DNA of 64,000 bases from contig JACGCK010000091.1 of assembly GCA_014925825.1 (NCBI GenBank), positions 1 through 64,000 on the forward strand, in the 5' to 3' direction. A program made the position numbers and the translations under genes. The stretch comes from Pholiota molesta. Taxonomy: Eukaryota; Basidiomycota; Agaricomycetes; Agaricales; Strophariaceae. Of this stretch, positions 34,026 through 44,790 are shown one piece after another. The first letter of the stretch is position 1. The number at the start of each line of letters is the position of its first letter. Under the pieces are notes generated by a model. That model saw only the letters and a program-made list of their open reading frames with translations, was not told the origin of the DNA and ran no database searches.

Positions 34026-37000
34026 TTAGTATATTGTTGAATACTGAAAACGGTCTGAGAAGGGGTTGACATAAAAAATACTGGCCATGTCTAATACGTT
34101 ACTAGACTTCCAATCGGCAGGGGCAACTGGCCCAAACTTGGGATATAACTGGATGCTTTGGCGGATTAACGAGATAGGGATGATGCTGGTCTCGCGAGTG
34201 TGTTGAGTTGGAGACATAAGTGGTGATATGCGGTATAGTTTACTATTCAGTTCCAAAGATGCGTTCGAAAACGGGGTAAACCATTCGACATAGGCCAGGT
34301 GTTTGTGTGGAAATCCTTGAGGAAACCAGCGTTCAAGGGCAGACTTTGGTAAAGAGAAAATGCAGCGTACTTGAGCTGCGCAGTAGCCTTTGACTCCTGA
34401 AGCGCCACCGTTTTTGAAGTTGACAAGCGCGACATCAAATCGGCCTGGTACGACTTTATTGTACTTATCGAAATGGGCAGGTTCGACGTGGAGTGAATCA
34501 ACAATATTTTGGGCCAGAGGGTCCAGAGCATAGACGTCATTGCTCCAGAATTTCAGTCGATGGAAGACCGGTATTTGATAGAAAGGAATATGAAACGAAG
34601 CTGCCGACGCAGCTACCTGTGCCTTCGAATACGTGGGATGCTGATACTGTACAACGAAGCGGGCCAAGGCAGATTCGAAATGGGAGGCACCATATTTCTC
34701 GCGAATGTCGTCCAAGCTGACAGCCGCCACTGTAGGATGCTTTGTCATGAGCTGATGTCGAAGTGGGATTAACGAGGGAAGGGGCTTGATAATCTGCGGG
34801 GCATGCATAGCGCTCATACGTCGCTGAGTGTACTTTTCATGCTGGAGAATCTTTTCACGGCGTTCAAGCCACAGAGTCATTTGCGCGTACTCGTCCTTGC
34901 GGTTGGTGGCAGCATAGGCATCCTTCGCCATATCAATGTGGAGGCGTTCCGTATATTCAGTATTGAAGTTGTCGGTCGTTCCATACAGCTCCACAAAGGG
35001 TCGGAAATGCCCCGTGAAGTGGAATTTGGGGATATCGAAGTGTTCACGAATGCCGAGGTCGACAAAGATGTCCAGATTATCATGGAAATTTTGCAGGGCT
35101 TGATCCATATTGTCGAGCGTCTGGGAACTATGGATTGGGTACTTTGCAAGGTAGATGAAGTCCAAGAGGCTGCGAACAGCCCGAACCAGACGCGCATTTG
35201 ACAGGCCGTCTGGAAGACGAATATCTACAATAAGGCCAAGAATGAATCGGCAGATTTGGTCGTGCTCGGTACCGGTAACGCGTGAAAGTTGGGTAATTCC
35301 TTTCATAAATAGACGGATGTTGTGATTGGGAGGTAGACGTCGACAGCGGGCATCGATTTCAGACTCGCCACAAGCAGAATAAATCCAGGTAAGAACATGT
35401 TTGAAAACCCCTTGATAGACTTGATGTAGGATATCGGGTGTGATCGATTTGTAGATGTTGAGATACGGAAGATGGAGCCAAAATGGATCTTGGACTGGTT
35501 TGATTCCAACCGCAGCACATGCTTTGGTGAAAGCAGTAGGCCCATCCTTGGCTTTCATCAATGCGTTTCGAATCGGTCCGATTTCTCTGGGTTTGCATAT
35601 GCTGTCCAAGTTTCCGATGCCTTCTCGAGCAGCAGGGCACACTGGACATTTCCCAGTCTTTACCAACGTTACTAACACCTGCTCAGGATAATCACCAACG
35701 AACACCGCATAGATGGGGTAACACCGGCGTGCTACACCATCTCCGCCAACCAAAACGACACCAGTGCGGCCTGCAACCTCTAATGGTTCCAATATATGCT
35801 TCATACATCGATGGAATAGATTGGCAAGAGAGCGGCGACGAGATGCCTGGTTTTTGACATGCTCAAGACGGGATGTTGGCAGGTAGGCAAGAAGGACTTG
35901 GCCCTGGCGAGATGGCTTGCGGCGGATATGTTTGGGAAGGTTGCCGATGGTCATGTAGACGGGGTATGCACTCTTATTTCGGAACTGTGTGAGTTGGGTT
36001 TTGTCGGATGAAATGATGATAGGGACAATGGTACATTTCTTCTGACCCGTCGTGGATTCGACCTTTTTCTGTCAGAAATATTAGTATATATATAGTCGGT
36101 GTCAATGAATAATAGCGGACCTGGATGCGCCACCACCACTTTCCAGTTTCCATCCCATGATAGAGGCGGATACGTTCATCGTCATCTGCGTAGTGGCATT
36201 CGGGCTCAAATATCATTTCACCGACAAAGTCTGGGTCACCCCACAATGCGCGCAGGCACTCCATGACATCACGGGCATAGAATTCCATGGCCTCGCCGTG
36301 CATAACAACCTCATGGCGATGAAATTGTGGCCGCCCTGGAAGCTTTGTATCAATCACTCGATTGAGCTCCTCCGAAGTTTTATATGACAAGTTGAGTGCC
36401 TCTCGGACCTAAACCCTCAATCAGAATGCTAGCATTGCCAAGGTGTTTGTAAGAACTCACGCCGTCGATAGCCAATAGATTGCTGAATGCGGTGGAACCA
36501 GGGCCTCGAAGCTTTGCCCAGCGCGCAATCTCCCAGTCCATCTTGGAGTTGAATGGTGCCCAATCGCCACTGCCCAAGGCAGCTGAATACCGAGCATCAG
36601 TAGCTTCTTGCTGACTCAAAGGCTGCCCCGCTTGTGATGAGGGATAGGCATCCGAGTACCGAATAGTGACCTTGGGCTTGATACCATGACCCTCCCCAAT
36701 GAGAACCGTCTCAGCCTGGCGAGCTTCCAATACAGCTTCAGCCTCCAGTTCATCTCGTTCAGTGTGTATCGCTGGATTTTCATGATCAGGGTGTTGAGGT
36801 CCATCCCTCGGTGCATCCTGCCTCTCTGCCTCCCAGCTGTCTTCTAACTGCGCCACCATTTCTGCTTCTTGATCAGAATTAGCGGCTTCGTCACCACCAT
36901 GGTCTGAAGGAGATTCATCTGGTACATCCAGGTGTTCGGTGTCTTCATGCTGCCCAAAGTGGTCGTTCATGTATTCTGGAGCAGAGCCAAACAGGTCACC

Positions 37001-37216
37001 CTGAAATACCGGTGTCGCAAGTGTGGCCGATGAATCTTCATCTGAAGAAGTACCCTCCTGCCGGTTGGAGCGTTGACGGCGTCGAGGGCGCCGCCGGCGT
37101 CGAATGGTGTCACGGATTTGTTGGCAGAGAACATCGCGTGTTTGATCGAGATGGGAAAGATAACCTCGGACTGTGGTGAAGAATTTATCGCATCCTTCGC
37201 AGGTATGACCAGCCAT
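34026..37216 (-). CDS. Plavaka transposase
   Basis: The transposase catalyses excision and insertion of the element. It starts MAGHTCEGCDKFFTTVRGYL with a C2H2-like finger (C..C...H), then a basic RRRRRPRRRQR patch and an acidic linker. The core has the Plavaka hallmark segment IISSDKTQLTQF followed by YPVYMTIGNLPKHIRRKPS, then CPVC, LPYLNIYKSITPDILHQ and a C-terminal domain ending RFQYSTIY. Two introns precede the long last exon (35954-34026). No stops or frameshifts are seen, so the element may be autonomous. Confidence 0.93.
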
Positions 37217-37471
37217 GTTTGGAACAGAAAAGATGTGTATTGTGATAAAGAGGATAAGTACAGAATGGCAGGAGGAACTACCATACAACTGGAAATGTCC
37301 ATCGGAGTCACAGGCGCATGTGGCTGAGCAGAACCTGATAACGCTGGCCATGAAAAAACATGCAAATAATAGACAACATCAACACACCAAGCGTTTTCCC
37401 CCGTCCTCATCCCTTCCGACAGTTCCCGCATCTGACATTTCGTGGTCTAGGCCGTGTTTCAACGCTGCAGC

Positions 37472-40080
37472 ATGGATGGCTCTGCCAGTGACTCTGATGG
37501 GGATGCCCCAGCCGATAAGGCAAGGGCAGCCCAATCAGAAGCGCTTCTCAAACAAGAGAAAGCCGTCAAGCAAGCGAAAAAACGGTTGCGTGAGGAGCAA
37601 GAGGCAACAAGATTGATAGAAGCTGGTAAAGGTATGTGGTCAGCCCCAATGCAAGATGAAGTGGCGATATACTCACCATATATGTCTAGGGACGCGGTCT
37701 GCGAAACAAAAAGGCCTAGAGGAAAAAGGTGAGTTGCAATACACTTTACCTGAGGGTGGCTAATCGGACCACATGCCTCAGTATGGTTAAAGGCGGAGGG
37801 GAAGAGACAGTCTCCCCGGTCTAAAGGCAAACCTAGTTAGTATCAAGCCATGCCTATGACAACATCAATAGGACCTTTTACTTACCCTGAGTATTCAATA
37901 GGCTTGAAGAAACAGAAGGTCGACGAGCCCAAGAACGAAGGCAAGAAAAGACACAGGAAAGGTGAGACGTTCCTGAGAACTTGAAGTGAAAGTGTACGCA
38001 AGGTCGCTGATGAACTTCTTTGTACTTATTTACTGGGGCACCTGATCAGACAAGGTCGCATCAGTCAAAATAAGCCGCAAGTCTCAGTCTTCGAGTTTAG
38101 AAGAGCCAATCACTCCTCCCCCAGCACGCAAAAAATGTAAGTAATAGACGATTACACAGATTTGGTTCTACTGATGTGTAAATTATATAGCTGGCAAGAG
38201 TCGCTCTCGCTCCAAGACAAGTTCCCGCCAATTGAAACGAAAGCGCTCAAAGCATTCTGACTCTGAGTCTAGTGCTTCCGAGTCGGCGTCAAGTGCGTCA
38301 GAATCTGAGCTGACTGGGCTGACAACTACCACAGACGATGGAACGGACTCCGAGGGACCTGAGTTCGATGAGGAGCTCTCAGATGCCGGATTGACAAATC
38401 TTCTGGAGTCAGAGGTATGTCTTTCATCTTCTGGCTGGTTCTTCTTTTAACGTGAACATGATTTGAAACAGCAACCAACCGTTATAGCAGCAAAATCTAC
38501 TACGTCTTCAGCACGCCAGGCATCCGATTTGTTTGAGTTACCTGATGAGGATGTATTGGTAGTTGCTCATCGTGGATCTGATTCCTCATCAAGGTCTGAA
38601 CACCATGGCCCACCAACATCTGACTCCGAAGAACCTCCAAGGAGTATCCGTGATGGATGGACCGAACTGGAATCGGACTTGAAGCAGGCTCCCCATTCAA
38701 AGCCTAAGCCAGGGAAGAAAGGAAAGGTATGTTTTGAACCCTGCTTGCGATACAAACCAAAGACTGATCAGCCAACTAATAGGCATCAGAGACACGCGAG
38801 ACAAAATTCCGAGAAGAGGTATCTCTATATATTGACGAGAGATTCTTGAGCTCATAGATGCCTATATAGCGCCCCACTGTTGTTTCTGCCCCACCAAAGC
38901 CGAAGAAATACACGTCCGCTGCTAGCCTCCATAAGACCCAAATCGAGCCTGCCAGACAATCCGACAGTGAATCTGAACGCGAGGAGGAGTGGCCCGCACA
39001 CACGAAACTTCAGGGGAATGGACTGACCCAACAGAATGTTTATGTTCGCGCTGTCTGTCACAAGGCCATCAAAATCGTCGAGAAGGTATTGGTCTTCGAG
39101 CAAGCATGGCCAGAGCTTCACAGGGCAGCGGAATATCGTGTCGAGATACTAACACAGGCAGCAAAGGAGTTAGAAAAGTCGGGGACACAGTACCGCGATA
39201 TTCGCAAACGCGTGAAGAAAGATGATGACTATGCGAAGACGGTTGGAAAATGGGTATGTGATTTTATTGAGTAGTTTTCTATGTTAACCAATGTATTAGG
39301 TTATTGACCGCCTCCCACAACACCGTGGCCCCATACGATTGACGGCTCTCGACCAGATCCAAGCAGTCTTCCAGCTGGGAGTGGATGATGTATGTGCCAA
39401 GCGCGTTAACGCGTTGTTGGCAACTGACACATACGTGTATCCTGGAAACTGGGGGTTGGATAACCGTGGAAATGTGGGTCTCACTTTATGCTCGACCTAT
39501 GTTACTAACATTTTCTTATCAGCCAAAGTGGATCGTCCGAGGGAATCAAATCTACCTCAATAGCACCATCATCTATATCCTGCGCTCTACGTTTTTCTCA
39601 TCAACGGGCGCACTGGGATTCCGATACAAAGATCTTTATAAATCTTCTCACCCGGACCGACCCGAAAGCGAACTCCCGATTCCTCTGGTCGCACTGGCAG
39701 CTACAGGGGTGAGTATCTCATATCACCAGATAGCATGACCTGCTAACAAAGTGCTGTATAGATTCATGCCGCCCTTGACACGTGGAAGGATGGCAACTAT
39801 GTCAAAAAGAAAACTGACAAGTTCGATGGCGAAACCTACAAGACGATTTTCAACCGCCACGTCAGCTATCTACAAGGCCTCAAGACGAAGAACATCAATG
39901 CATACCACTCAATCATGGCCGAACTCCACGAGAAGGTCGTGTAAGGGTCTATGTTTTATTCTATCAAGTTGTATTGAAACTGATCATATTGATAGCGGAA
40001 ATGCGGGGCAAGGCGAGCAAGTGGAACAGGCTCCTGGCGAGGGCGCATTGTCAGTGCTCGATCTATCTGGATTTGACTAA
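37472..40080 (+). CDS. Plavaka-associated DUF6532-like protein
   Basis: It is divergent from the transposase gene (255 nt between starts). It starts MDGSASDSDGDAPADK, followed by charged helices (KQAKKRLREEQEATRL), a Ser-rich low-complexity region (SESSASESASSASESE) and basic stretches. The folded C-terminal part includes VYVRAVCHKAIKIVEKVL, FQLGVDDVCAKRVNALL, TYVYPGNWGLD, IYLNSTIIYILRSTFF and FNRHVSYLQGLKTK, and it ends LDLSGFD. The second half resembles DUF6532 proteins of mushrooms. About ten short introns; intact by eye. Function unknown. Confidence 0.68.
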
Positions 40081-40429
40081 GTAAAGCGTAGTATATTCAT
40101 AGGCGTCAGTGTACATTGTTAGTATGCTTGTGAATGGTCAAGATATGCTGCGTATATGTTCTGATTCTCTTTGAGACATTGGTTTTTGAGTGCGGAAAAG
40201 GAACTTATAGAGAACTTATTGTGTTAGCATTAGTGCTTGCGTCTACAGATGGCATTGAGATATGCAACTATAAGGTCTTGATAAGTATAGGATTAATGGG
40301 GTACCAAAATTATTGAGCTAGACCGGCTTATATAAGTTATTTGCGACTTTTTTGCCCTTTTCCTTGCATTTTTAAGCTCATTCTAGCTGATCCAAAAAGG
40401 AGGTTTTCCGCGATGTCCTGGGGCGCAAC

Positions 40430-41640
40430 GAATTGAATATACGTTCTGCTCTACGAATGCAAGCGCGGCGAGACGACATCGGCGCGGCGCGGCGATGTGG
40501 AGCGCGGCGACTTGAATATTCATACTACTGTACGGATGCGGGTGCAGCGGACCAAAGCTAGCGCGGCGAGACGAATTGGAGCGCAGTAAATTGAATACGG
40601 GTGCGGCGAGTTGTCCTGAAGCGCGGCGAGTTGAATATACATGCGGCGAGACGACTTGAAACGCGGTGTGGCGACTTGGATCTTGACGAGAGGACTTGAG
40701 GCGCGACGAGACGAAGTACCATGCGGCGAGACGAACTACGGTGCGACGAGATGAACCAGAGCATGGTGGAATACATTAAGGCGCGGCGAGACGCATGGGA
40801 CGCGGTGAGACAACCTGAAGCGCGGCGAGACGACTTGAAGCGCGGCGAGACGACAGCGGACGCAGTGAGACGAACTTGGGCTTTGTAAATTAATTACGGC
40901 ACGGCGAGACAACCTAGAGCGCGACGAAATGACAGCGGGCGCGGCGAGACGAACTGCGGCGCGACGAGACGAACCAGAGCCTGGGGAATCAAATACGGGC
41001 GCGGCGAGACGTCCTGGAGGGTGGCGAGGTGAATACGGCTCGGCAAGATTACTTGGGGCGCAATGAGCTGCCTTGGGGCGCGACAAGACGACCTGGGGCA
41101 TGGCAAGGCGGATTGGAGTGCGGCTGTACGGACCCGAGCGCGGCGAGACGCCCTAGAGCGCGGCGAGACGACGTGGGGTCAGGCGAGGCAAACTGACGTG
41201 CGGCGAGACCATCTGGAGCACGATAAATTGAATCCAGGCACGGCGAGACGACTTGGGGCGCGACGAGACGAAGTACTGTGCGATGAGACGGACTACAACG
41301 TGACGAGACGAATAGAGCGCGGGCAATTAACTGCGGGCCCGGCGCAACAAAACTGAGCGCGGCGAGACGAACTACAGCATGGCGAGACAAACTGGAGCAC
41401 GGTAAATTAAATCTGGACGCGACGAGACGACCTGGGGCGCGACGAGACGAGCTAGAGTGCGCCGAGACGAATTGGAGCGTGGCGAGACGAGTGGAGCGCG
41501 GTAAATTGAATTCAAGCGCGGCGGAATGGGTACGAGCATGGGAAAATGCGGCGGAATGCATACGAGCACTGGGAAAATGCGGCGGAATGCCTACGAGCAC
41601 TGAAAAAAAAGGCGAGTGGCAGCGGGATAAAAACGAGCGC
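40430..41640 (-). repeat. GCGGCGAGACGAAC-type minisatellite, part 2
   Basis: Continuation of the ~21-bp minisatellite after the Plavaka insertion. Near 41520-41610 it changes to a GCGGAATGC(A/C)TACGAGCA variant. The two parts total about 1.9 kb. Confidence 0.85.
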
Positions 41641-41735
41641 GACGGAAACAAAATGAATATATCAAGCTAAAAAAAATAAGTCCAGGTGGAAAAATTGAGA
41701 GTGTTGAGGCGAAATAAATATGTGAACCGGGGTAG

Positions 41736-41745
41736 ACTCCTCCCT
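41736..41745 (-). other. second polypurine-like tract
   Basis: On the minus strand AGGGAGGAGT. About 35 nt here, TCCTCCCTAACGAA plus ACTGT-CG-AGTCA, match the sequence beside the 3' LTR at 30541-30576. It sits between gag and the minisatellite and may be a central polypurine tract or a duplication scar. Confidence 0.55.
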
Positions 41746-41768
41746 AACGAAATCTTGACTGTACGGAG

Positions 41769-43445
41769 TCAATTCGCAAGGTTACGACGCGGCGAGACGT
41801 TGCGTGAGCACGTCGACGGCTGCTGAGCACTAAGCGGTATATCCGGGGGGCGCAAGCGAGGTCTACGGCGTCCTGGATTTAATATTCGAGGCCTATGCAC
41901 GTCTACTCGTCGTCTCGGGTGCTGGTAACGAGCTTGCTTGGTGCGGCGACGGGGCTTTTGAATAATATTTGGCGTAATGCGGCACGAGCTAGAGTACGAG
42001 ATGAAGGGATAAAAAGACGAAGTGACGAGGCGAGAACGCGGGTTGACGAGGCGAGTGCGTGGGGTGACGATGCGGATATATGGAGCGATGAGGCGAGACG
42101 ACGACGTGATATTACGAGTGCGCGGGATGACGGAGCGAGGTCGAGATGGGTTAAAGAGGGTCGGAATGGGTCGGAACGCGTCCGCGTGCGGTCTGACGGA
42201 CTGAGGGCGCGAGTCGACGGGTTGTGGATGCAAGACGACAGTACAAGGGTGCGGATCGACGGGTGGGGGGCGCAAATTGATGGCAGATGGCTGCAAGTCG
42301 ACGGGTGGAGTTCGCGAGTCGATAGGAGTACTGTGAGACATAAAAAATAAAGGCTGTGGGGCTGAGGTATGAAAGTTCGTCGCAGCGACGGGGTGCTCTG
42401 GGATTGGATCTGGGTCGCAGAAAGGAGTGGTCGCTTCGCAATAGCGCGCCGCGATTGAAGGTGCCAAGCATAATAATTCGCGCAGTGTAATAGTGACGCT
42501 TGAAGCAGAGGAGGGTGGATCACTGGGTGCAAAAATCGTAGAGTCCTCGGAAATTGGAGGCGAGCTCGGAGTCGACGATAACTTGCGCGGAATGTACTTC
42601 TTGTCTGGTAGTGCCGCAAAATTGCGCTCGGCTGGTGGTGCGTAGGCAACGTGGTCCTGGAGCTTGAATATCTCTGGGTTTGATGGGCGACTTGGTACTG
42701 GAATTTTAGGCGATGCGACGGGAGTGATAGGAGCAGTGATGCGAGGCGCAGTGGGAGCGACGGGTGCGATGGAAGCAGTGTAAGCGACGGGTGCGATGGG
42801 AGCAATGGAGGCGATGGGTGCAGGGAGAGAAGGCGTCGAAATTGAAGGAAGGTGGACCATGGTAGATCTTGCTTCAAAAATCCAAGTCGCAGCTTTGTAA
42901 ACCTGATCAATACTGTAACTCGGTGCTAGAATAACTGTCGGATCGATGGTGTGCAGTCGGAAGATGATGTCGGACAGTAACTCGCGTCGAAAACCTTGAA
43001 TATAAATATTCTGTGCATCTAGGTGGCTCGAGAGCTCGCATTTGATGAGAATCGACGCGATACCACGGAAGGAGCGGGTATATTCTGCGAGATCGAATAC
43101 AGAAGATATTCCGCGACGCTGACTGGCTATAGCTAGTGCAATGAGGTCGTTTCGGCTGTAGCGGTAGAGATTGTTCGCTTCGGGATAGCTTCTGAATATT
43201 GCAGTCTTGAACTCGTCAAAGGTCGCTGTGTCGCTATCGAATTCTGGAACTGAAACCCAAATCTCTTCGTCGTCGATTGACATATACCGAACAGTGTGGT
43301 CCTTCTTGATGTGATCGGAGGTAATTCGGCATGTCGCAAAGAGATACTCGAGGTCGGCAAAAAATCTGGCAAGTTCACAGGCATGCGATGAGCTAAAGCG
43401 CGGAGCAGTGCACTCTCTCGGATATGGCATATGTGGCGTTGTCAT
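41769..43445 (-). CDS. gag-like protein of the LTR element
   Basis: Structural capsid-type protein. The chosen start is MTTPHMPYPRE (an in-frame ATG lies at 43478). The N-terminal part is gag-like: FFADLEYLFATCRI, VRYMSIDDEEIWVSVPEF, FDEFKTAIFRSYPEANNL, then an LAEYTRSFRGIA helix and FRRELLSDIIFRL. The C-terminal 300 residues are Pro/Ser/Arg-rich, low in complexity and basic, which may bind nucleic acid. No CCHC zinc knuckle is seen and no pol follows. A single open frame, so it is likely expressed from the 5' LTR at 44791-45844. Confidence 0.75.
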   Translation of the reverse strand: MTTPHMPYPRECTAPRFSSSHACELARFFADLEYLFATCRITSDHIKKDHTVRYMSIDDEEIWVSVPEFDSDTATFDEFKTAIFRSYPEANNLYRYSRNDLIALAIASQRRGISSVFDLAEYTRSFRGIASILIKCELSSHLDAQNIYIQGFRRELLSDIIFRLHTIDPTVILAPSYSIDQVYKAATWIFEARSTMVHLPSISTPSLPAPIASIAPIAPVAYTASIAPVAPTAPRITAPITPVASPKIPVPSRPSNPEIFKLQDHVAYAPPAERNFAALPDKKYIPRKLSSTPSSPPISEDSTIFAPSDPPSSASSVTITLRELLCLAPSIAARYCEATTPFCDPDPIPEHPVAATNFHTSAPQPLFFMSHSTPIDSRTPPVDLQPSAINLRPPPVDPHPCTVVLHPQPVDSRPQSVRPHADAFRPIPTLFNPSRPRSVIPRTRNITSSSRLIAPYIRIVTPRTRLVNPRSRLVTSSFYPFISYSSSCRITPNIIQKPRRRTKQARYQHPRRRVDVHRPRILNPGRRRPRLRPPDIPLSAQQPSTCSRNVSPRRNLAN

Positions 43446-43670
43446 GATAGCGAGTCGGAGAATGATAAATAAAATCACGAGTCAATGGATTGCATGTGCA
43501 AGGCGACGGAGAAATGATGGCGCGAGGCGACAGATAATGATTGCTTGGCGACGGCACAATACGCGAGTTGCCGGAATAAGAGCGTGAGGTGACTACGAGG
43601 CGACGGGTGGAGATGCGAACGGGGTGATGACAATTGGAAGGCAAAAAAATGATAAACCCCTCGCGGTGGG

Positions 43671-44773
43671 TAGGCAAATGCACGGGTAGGCCATACCCGT
43701 GCGGGTCACGGGTACGGGTACTGCCGGGTACGGGTACGGGTCACGATTTGCCGACCCGTGACCCGGCCATACCCGTGACCCAAAAAGGGAAATATGTTGA
43801 AGCGGAGCTTCAAAACGAAATCAACCTGACTTCATTCCTCTCGGTTGCCATCTATTCACTCCACACAACACCCTCTCCTCTACCACCACGCCCTCTCCCA
43901 CACCACCGCGCCGTGTGCCCCTCCCCCATCAAGAGATGTGGGCCGGCACCGAGGATAATTCGCGCGAGCGCCCCGTTGACGTCGGACACGACGGCGGCCA
44001 CGTCATCACAGGAAACGGCGAGCGCCCCAGAAGAGGGAGGCGGCGGAAGGCGAGGAGCGCGAGGAGGCCGCAGAGGGCGAGGACGCACCGCGGAGCGCAA
44101 GGATCGCCCCCCACGACCAGGTGCGGGCGCCGCCGCTCCCCGTCAATCGCACTAACCTACCACAGCGCCACGTCACCACCAGTCAGCCGTACGCGCTGTC
44201 AGACGGGAAAGCCGCCCACGCACCGTCACGTCAGCACGCCGCCGCGGTCCACGCAGGTCCAGCCCGACGCCACGTCGACACGCACCCGCGGTGCGCGAAG
44301 GCCCAGTCCGTCGCCGCCGCACTGCCCGCCGCAGCCAGTGCTCGCCACCGCATGCCCGCCGCAATTCGGCCGAGCCGCGACCCGATCTCCGCGTACGCTG
44401 CGCCCGGCGCGTTCAGCCGCGACCCGCACCCAACGACAGTGCATGTTAGACCTCGGATGACGCGACAGTCGGTGCCTGCGCGAGCACGGCGCCGCTCCCG
44501 CGGCGCCGTCGTTAGCACCTGCCCTCGCTCACCACACATCCGCGGCACCACACCGCATACCGTCTCCGCGTACGACGAACACTGCACTGGCAGTGTTCAA
44601 GGTCACGGAGACGCAGCGCGGTCGTGGTACTGCAAACCCGCCGGATACCCTTACCCGTACCCATACCCGTCGACCCGCGCGACATCAACCCGTGGGTCCA
44701 CGGGTATGGGTATGCGCGGGTATGGGTACGGGTAGCCCCCGAGATACCCGGGGGTTACCCGTGCAGTTGCCTA
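43671..44773. mobile_element. hAT-like non-autonomous element in the LTR primer site
   Basis: 1,103 bp with perfect 8-bp duplication GCGGTGGG (43663-43670; 44774-44781). Terminal inverted repeats read TAGGCAAATGCACGGGTA and, reversed at the right end, TAGGCAACTGCACGGGTA. Arrays of ACCCGTACCC/GGGTACGGGT lie inside both ends. The central ~800 bp is GC-rich. A minus-strand frame (GALAVSCDDVAAVVSDVNGA) could be a captured gene fragment, but this is weak. Confidence 0.88.
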
Positions 44774-44786
44774 GCGGTGGGCTCCA
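44774..44786 (-). other. primer-binding site of the LTR element, split by insertion
   Basis: Four bases after the 5' LTR the minus strand reads TGGAGCCCACCGC and then, across the hAT-like element, GAGGGG (43662-43657). TGG at this position is typical of a site matching a tRNA 3' end. The tRNA is not identified. Confidence 0.6.
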
Positions 44787-44790
44787 GAAA

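Larger units (their letters stand above)
31410..40414. mobile_element. Plavaka-type DNA transposon, ~9.0 kb
   Basis: Terminal inverted repeats of about 40 nt: left ATCAGGAAAAACCTCATTTT..., right reversed ATCGCGGAAAACCTCCTTTT..., then shared TTGGAT-AGC-AGAAT. GTCC flanks both sides (31406-31409; 40415-40418), and joining the flanks rebuilds a minisatellite unit. It holds a Plavaka transposase (-), a basic/coiled-coil protein (-) and a DUF6532-like protein (+). Plavaka is placed in the CACTA-related (CMC) group. Confidence 0.9.

Noticed and set aside
30700..41640. CRISPR-like array of repeats
   Set aside because: Direct abutting degenerate units with no unique spacers, in a eukaryotic retroelement.
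30700..41651. Long open frames in the minisatellite (up to 200 codons)
   Set aside because: The ~21-nt period keeps frames open by chance; sequence is repetitive and present in several frames.
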